Assembly (NCBI GenBank): GCA_934512105.1
Contig: CAKSWQ010000006.1
Span: forward strand, 1 to 64,000
DNA length: 64,000 nt
DNA from: an uncultured Faecalibacterium sp.
GTDB lineage: Bacteria; Bacillota; Clostridia; Oscillospirales; Ruminococcaceae
Direction of reading: 5' to 3'
Below, one piece after another: positions 60,187-64,000 of this stretch. Each line of letters starts with the position of its first letter. The stretch's first letter is position 1. Under the pieces are notes generated by a model. It searched no databases. It was not told the DNA's origin and was given only the letters and a program-made list of their open reading frames with translations. A program made the position numbers and the translations under genes.

Positions 60187-61971
60187 ATGTTAGATGTGCG
60201 CAAACTGTTGACCCGGCGGCCGCTGCTGTTCGATGGCGGTATGGGTACCTATTATAAAACAAAACCGGGGCAGGAGTGTGAGCAGGCAAACCTGACCGAC
60301 CCCGAGGGCGTTCTGGCGGTGCACCGGGCGTATCTTGCCGCAGGAGCGGACGCCATCAAGACCAATACCTTCAGTCTGCCGCGTCTGGCGGCGGCGCAGC
60401 AGCCCGGCTGGGAGCAGCTGGCAGATGCGGGCTGGCAGCTGGCAGCAAAGGCCGCAGGGGAGACCGGCGCGGCAGTGTTTGCCGACCTTGGCCCTGCACC
60501 GGATACCGAGAACCTCTCGGCAGAGCAGGTGTATCTTGCTGTGGCAAAGCGCTTTGCGCTGCTGGGCGCACGGAATTTTCTGTTTGAGACCCTGAGCGCC
60601 GAGGACGGCGTGCTGGAAGCTGTTCGTGCGCTGAAGCAGACTGTGCCGGAGGCCTTTGTGCTGGTTTCCTTTGCGGTGCTGCCGGACGGTTACACCCGCG
60701 AGGGCCGTTACTGCGCAGAACTTGTGCGCCGTATGGCACAGAGCGGCGTGGTGGATGCCGTGGGTCTGAACTGCGTATCTGCCCCGGGCGCAATGCGGGC
60801 ACTGGTGCAGCAGCTGGGGGATGCAGGGCTGCCGCTTTCGGTCATGCCCAATGCGGGCTACCCGGTGGTGGCGCGGGCACAGGTGCGCTATCAGGGCAAG
60901 CCGGAGTATTTTGCCCGGGAGCTGAGCCGCCTTGCAACCGAGGGCGTGCGCATTCTGGGCGGCTGCTGCGGCACAACGCCGCAGCACATTGCTGCGCTGC
61001 GCACCGCGCTGGATGCTCTGCCGGAAACGCTGCCCGCCGCCCCGGCGGCAAAGCCCGCCGCTGCGGCAAAGCCTGCGGTGGAAACGGACGATGCCTTTCT
61101 GCGCAAGCTGCGCGCCGGGCAGCGGGTCATCGCGGTGGAGCTGGACTCCCCCAAGGACGCTGACCTGACGGCATATCTCGAGGGTGCCCGTCGGCTGCAG
61201 GCGGCCGGTGCCGACCTGCTGACCATTGCGGACTGCCCCATTGCCCGGGCACGAATGGATTCCTCGCTGGTGGCCTGCCGGGTGCACCGGGAGCTGGGCA
61301 TGAATGTGCTGCCCCACATGACCTGCCGGGACCGCAACCTGAACGCTACCAAGGCGCTGCTGCTGGGACTGTACGCCGAGGGTGTGCGGGAGGTGCTGGC
61401 CATTACCGGCGACCCCATCCCAACCGCAGAGCGGGACGAGGTGAAAAATGTATATCAGTTCAACTCCCGCAAGCTGGCGCAGTATATCATCTCACTGGCC
61501 GGGGAAGGGCGGGAGATGCCCGGTCCCATCACAGTGTTCGGTGCGCTGAACCTGAACGCCCGTAATTTTGAGGTGGAGCTGCGCCGCGCCGCGGAAAAGC
61601 TGGAAAACGGCATGAGCGGTTTCCTCACCCAGCCGGTGCTGTCGGCACAGGCGGTGGAAAACCTGAAAAAAGCCCGGGAGACGCTGGGCGAGCGGGCGAA
61701 GATTCTGGCGGGCATCCTGCCGGTGGTCAGCCAGCGCAACGCCATCTTTATGGAAAACGAGGTCAACGGCATCCATGTGGACGAGGCCATTATCCAGAAG
61801 TTTGAGGGGCTGGACCGCGCCGCAGGCGAGGAGCTGGGGCTGGAAGTCTCGGTGCAGGCGGCCAAGGCAGCTGCACCCTATGCAGACGGCTTTTACCTGA
61901 TGACCCCCTTCAACCGGGTAGCGCTGATGGAGCGGCTCATTGCCCGCCTGCGCACCGAGGTGACAGACTGA
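60187..61971 (+). CDS. Homocysteine S-methyltransferase/methylenetetrahydrofolate reductase fusion
   Basis: A 594-residue bifunctional methionine-cycle enzyme. Residues 1-285 are the homocysteine methyltransferase barrel (LLFDGGMGTYY, ADAIKTNTF, GLNCVSAPG and GGCCGTTPQHI, supplying the three zinc-binding Cys). After an Ala/Pro linker (about 285-305), residues 310-594 are the MetF-type reductase (VIAVELDSPKDADL, NVLPHMTCRDRN, VLAITGDPIPTAERDEVKNVYQFNSR, NAIFMENEVNGIHV). This is the YitJ-type architecture, making and using methyl-THF in one protein. The ATG at 60187 follows GGAAGGGAAAG. Confidence 0.9.
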   Translation: MLDVRKLLTRRPLLFDGGMGTYYKTKPGQECEQANLTDPEGVLAVHRAYLAAGADAIKTNTFSLPRLAAAQQPGWEQLADAGWQLAAKAAGETGAAVFADLGPAPDTENLSAEQVYLAVAKRFALLGARNFLFETLSAEDGVLEAVRALKQTVPEAFVLVSFAVLPDGYTREGRYCAELVRRMAQSGVVDAVGLNCVSAPGAMRALVQQLGDAGLPLSVMPNAGYPVVARAQVRYQGKPEYFARELSRLATEGVRILGGCCGTTPQHIAALRTALDALPETLPAAPAAKPAAAAKPAVETDDAFLRKLRAGQRVIAVELDSPKDADLTAYLEGARRLQAAGADLLTIADCPIARARMDSSLVACRVHRELGMNVLPHMTCRDRNLNATKALLLGLYAEGVREVLAITGDPIPTAERDEVKNVYQFNSRKLAQYIISLAGEGREMPGPITVFGALNLNARNFEVELRRAAEKLENGMSGFLTQPVLSAQAVENLKKARETLGERAKILAGILPVVSQRNAIFMENEVNGIHVDEAIIQKFEGLDRAAGEELGLEVSVQAAKAAAPYADGFYLMTPFNRVALMERLIARLRTEVTD

Positions 61972-61993
61972 AATGATACAGGAGGAACGCGCT

Positions 61994-62965
61994 GTGCCCT
62001 GTGAAAAACCATTGCTCAGCATCATCGTGCCGGTGTACGATGTGGAAAACTATCTGCAAAAATGTATTGATTCCATTCTGGCGCAGACCTTTACGGATTT
62101 TGAACTGATCCTTGTGGAGGACGGCTCGCCGGACGGTTGTCCTGCGCTGTGCGATGCCGCCGCCGCAAAGGATGCCCGCATCCGGGTGCTCCACCAGAAA
62201 AACGGGGGGCTTTCTGCCGCCCGCAACGCCGGACTGGACGTGGCAAGGGGCGAGTGGATCGGCTTTGTGGATTCAGACGACTACATTGCGCCGGAAATGT
62301 ATGAAAAATTGTACCGTGCCGTGCAGCAGACCGGGGCAGATTTTGCCCTGTGCGATTACGCCGAAGTAGATGAGGCAGGTACACCCAGTAATGCCAGAAC
62401 GCACGTTGTCATCCCGCAGAAGATCTTCACGGAGCGGGAACTGCTGCAAAACGCTTATCTGACAATGATGCAGGTCGCGTGGAACAAGCTGTACCGCCGC
62501 ACCATCTTTGCACAGCTGCGCTACCCGGTGGGAAAACTGAACGAGGACATTTTTATGAGCCCGGATATTTGCCTGCAAGCGCAAAAGGCAGTGGTCGTGC
62601 CGGAGGCACTGTACTACTATGTGCAGCGCGGCGGCAGTATTATGGGAAAAACCAGGACCCTGCGCCATTACGATGCTGCCGAGGCAGCACAGCGCTACTG
62701 GAACTGCCTTGTGGAAAACCGGGTGTATGAAACACTGCCCGCAGCGGCAGAATATACCTTTGGTACGGTGAACAAGATCTACTGGGCGCTGCCCCTGGCA
62801 CTGCGCAAAGCCCCCCGCAGCAAAGAAATGTGCAAAATGCAGTTTGCGGTGGTGCGTGAGACCCGGAAGTATTGCGCCGTACCGCGAAAACTCCGGCTGC
62901 AAAGCTGGCTGATGTGGCGCTGTCCGCAGATGTATGGCTGGCTGCGGGACTTGACGAAAAACTGA
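61994..62965 (+). CDS. Family 2 glycosyltransferase
   Basis: A 323-residue GT2 enzyme: LLSIIVPVYDVENYLQKCIDSILAQTFTDFELILVEDGSPDG (start), NGGLSAARNAGLDVARGEWIGFVDSDDYI with the DxD-type SDD (about 90), and a basic C-terminus (LRKAPRSKEMCK...PRKLRLQSW) probably at the membrane. The GTG start is chosen because AGGAGG lies 8 bases upstream; an ATG at 61973, overlapping the previous stop, is the alternative. With the flippase next to it this begins a surface-polysaccharide cluster. Confidence 0.85.
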   Translation: MPCEKPLLSIIVPVYDVENYLQKCIDSILAQTFTDFELILVEDGSPDGCPALCDAAAAKDARIRVLHQKNGGLSAARNAGLDVARGEWIGFVDSDDYIAPEMYEKLYRAVQQTGADFALCDYAEVDEAGTPSNARTHVVIPQKIFTERELLQNAYLTMMQVAWNKLYRRTIFAQLRYPVGKLNEDIFMSPDICLQAQKAVVVPEALYYYVQRGGSIMGKTRTLRHYDAAEAAQRYWNCLVENRVYETLPAAAEYTFGTVNKIYWALPLALRKAPRSKEMCKMQFAVVRETRKYCAVPRKLRLQSWLMWRCPQMYGWLRDLTKN

Positions 62966-62984
62966 GGAGGGAAACGATACTCGC

Positions 62985-64000
62985 ATGAGAACACGCTATA
63001 CGCTTATCAATATGGTGGTCAATATCGGCGGACAGTTTTTGACGATGCTGCTGTCCTTTGTTAGCAGGATGATCTTTATCCGCTGCCTTTCGGCGGCCTA
63101 TCTGGGTGTCAACGGCCTGTTTACTGATGTGCTCAGCATCCTCAACTTTGCAGAGCTGGGCATCGGCACGGCCATGGTGTTCAGTATGTACGAGCCTGCT
63201 GCCCGGGACGATGAGCAGAAGCTTGCCCGACTGATGAACCTGTACAAGTGGATGTATCGGGCGGTGGCGGCCGTGGTGCTGCTGTTCGGGCTGGTGCTGC
63301 TGCCGTTTCTGCCTTACCTTATCAAGGGCGGGGAAGGCATCGAGCATATTACCCTGATCTACATGATGTATGTGCTGGCCTCGGCCAGCTCCTACCTGCT
63401 GAACTATAAAAGTTCCATCTATCAGGCCTACCAGAAGGGGTATATCCGCGCCGGATGGACCGTGGTGTGCGACTGCCTGAAGACCATATTACAGATCGTG
63501 GTGCTGCTGCTGACGGGCAATTTTATCCTGTATCTGGCGGTCCAGCAGGTGATGCAATTTTTACCGAATATCATTGTTTCCCGCATGGTGGATAAAGAGT
63601 TTCCGTATCTCAGAGAGTGCCATGAGCTGCCGGAAAAGGAGGAGCGGAACGGCATCCTGAAAAATATCGGCGCCATGAGCATGCACAAGCTGGCAACCAT
63701 CATCGTGCGCAACACGGACAGCCTGCTGATGTCCTCCTTCATCGGCCTTACCACCGTGGGAATCTTCTCGAACTATCGGCTTGTGATCAATGCACTGAAC
63801 AATCTGATGGGAAAGCTTGCGGTGGCTTTTTCCGGCAGTATCGGCAATTTTGCAGCGCTGGAAAACTCTGACCGTCTGTACCGCATTTACCGCGAGATGG
63901 ACTTTATGTTCTTTTTGCTCACGTCTTATATCATCGGCGGGCTGATGATGCTGCTCAACGCCCTTGTTGCCCTGCTGTTTGGTCAGGATTACTGCTTCCC
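62985..64000 (+). CDS. Polysaccharide flippase (Wzx/MOP-type), 3' partial
   Basis: An open frame of at least 338 residues running off the window. It opens MRTRYTLINMVVNIGGQFLTMLLSFVSRMIFIRCLSAAYLGVNGLFTDVLSILNFAELGIGTAMVF, the typical N-terminus of oligosaccharide flippases. At least eight hydrophobic segments are visible, and it contains the charged MHKLATIIVRNTDSLLMSSFIGLTTVGIFSNYRLV stretch usual in the family. It would move lipid-linked polysaccharide units across the membrane. AGGAGG lies 12 bases before the ATG. Confidence 0.85.
   Translation, partial: MRTRYTLINMVVNIGGQFLTMLLSFVSRMIFIRCLSAAYLGVNGLFTDVLSILNFAELGIGTAMVFSMYEPAARDDEQKLARLMNLYKWMYRAVAAVVLLFGLVLLPFLPYLIKGGEGIEHITLIYMMYVLASASSYLLNYKSSIYQAYQKGYIRAGWTVVCDCLKTILQIVVLLLTGNFILYLAVQQVMQFLPNIIVSRMVDKEFPYLRECHELPEKEERNGILKNIGAMSMHKLATIIVRNTDSLLMSSFIGLTTVGIFSNYRLVINALNNLMGKLAVAFSGSIGNFAALENSDRLYRIYREMDFMFFLLTSYIIGGLMMLLNALVALLFGQDYCF

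Noticed and set aside
1-64000. CRISPR arrays, rRNA genes, DDE transposases or IS elements
   Set aside because: No regularly spaced repeats, no rRNA sequence and no transposase motif were seen; all mobility genes here are serine recombinases and relaxases.

Overview
This window looks like a piece of a Faecalibacterium or close Oscillospiraceae genome. The evidence is the GC-rich, Clostridia-type chromosomal genes, the Spo0A-like gene with a degenerate receiver, and the gut-Firmicutes style of the mobile elements. Roughly the left half (1 to about 30,370) is a mosaic of mobile DNA. The right half (about 30,376 to 64,000) is ordinary chromosome carrying a family of intergenic hairpin repeats. 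The species call is inference from gene content; no database search was run.

Mobile half. (a) 1-5,277 is the right part of a mobilizable element: relaxase (cut by the window edge), a small Cys-rich protein, a RepA-like initiator, a DnaC-like ATPase, TnpW, and a large TnpX-type serine recombinase. (b) About 5,291-15,989 is a second, apparently complete mobilizable element: HTH regulator, TnpV, XRE regulator, initiator, DUF3847, a RSF1010-like oriT, cargo (CPCC protein and a 169-aa protein), a MobA/MobL relaxase, CHC2 primase, a VapE-type helicase and a second large serine recombinase. Both elements appear to sit in the same Maff2 gene of an underlying Tn1549-like ICE. (c) 16,002-30,370 is the decayed ICE. 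The Maff2 tail is followed almost directly by a topoisomerase III lacking its TOPRIM start, so the usual type IV secretion block is gone. Next come a YodL-domain protein, TTRAP, an inserted accessory gene (DUF6236-like), and the N-terminal third of the giant helicase with an out-of-frame TnpV inside it. The helicase is cut off by a fragment of an ABC transporter. XRE regulators, a candidate structured RNA, ParB-like genes, a broken DUF6551 gene interrupted by a compact restriction-modification cassette, and the tail of a third serine recombinase follow. The mosaic ends at the terminator of a tRNA-Ala gene.

Chromosomal half. The genes are an rRNA methyltransferase, a giant FtsX/MacB-type ABC protein, a small operon pairing a Spo0A-like regulator with a histidine-kinase-like ATPase, and a CoA-dehydratase activase with its dehydratase partner. 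Next come a Cys-rich U32-like protein, an EF-G/TetM-like GTPase fused to a Rae1/YacP-type NYN nuclease, NAD(P)H-hydrate dehydratase, a nitroreductase, tsaD-polA and a ferredoxin. After these lie an ArsC/Spx-like protein, a glycosyltransferase, a GntR-ABC transporter operon, a DUF4358 lipoprotein, an Lrp/AsnC regulator, a candidate sRNA, hflX with a GNAT gene, and a homocysteine methyltransferase/MTHFR fusion. The window closes with the start of a polysaccharide cluster (glycosyltransferase, flippase).

The most unusual signals are these: six intergenic hairpins whose stems differ completely while the four-base loop and a TTTCACA-like flank recur; the GTPase-nuclease fusion; the double insertion into Maff2; the structured-RNA-like region near 26.1-26.35 kb; a free-standing promoter-terminator unit near 57.8 kb; and the duplicated tRNA-Ala 5' half inside the tRNA leader.
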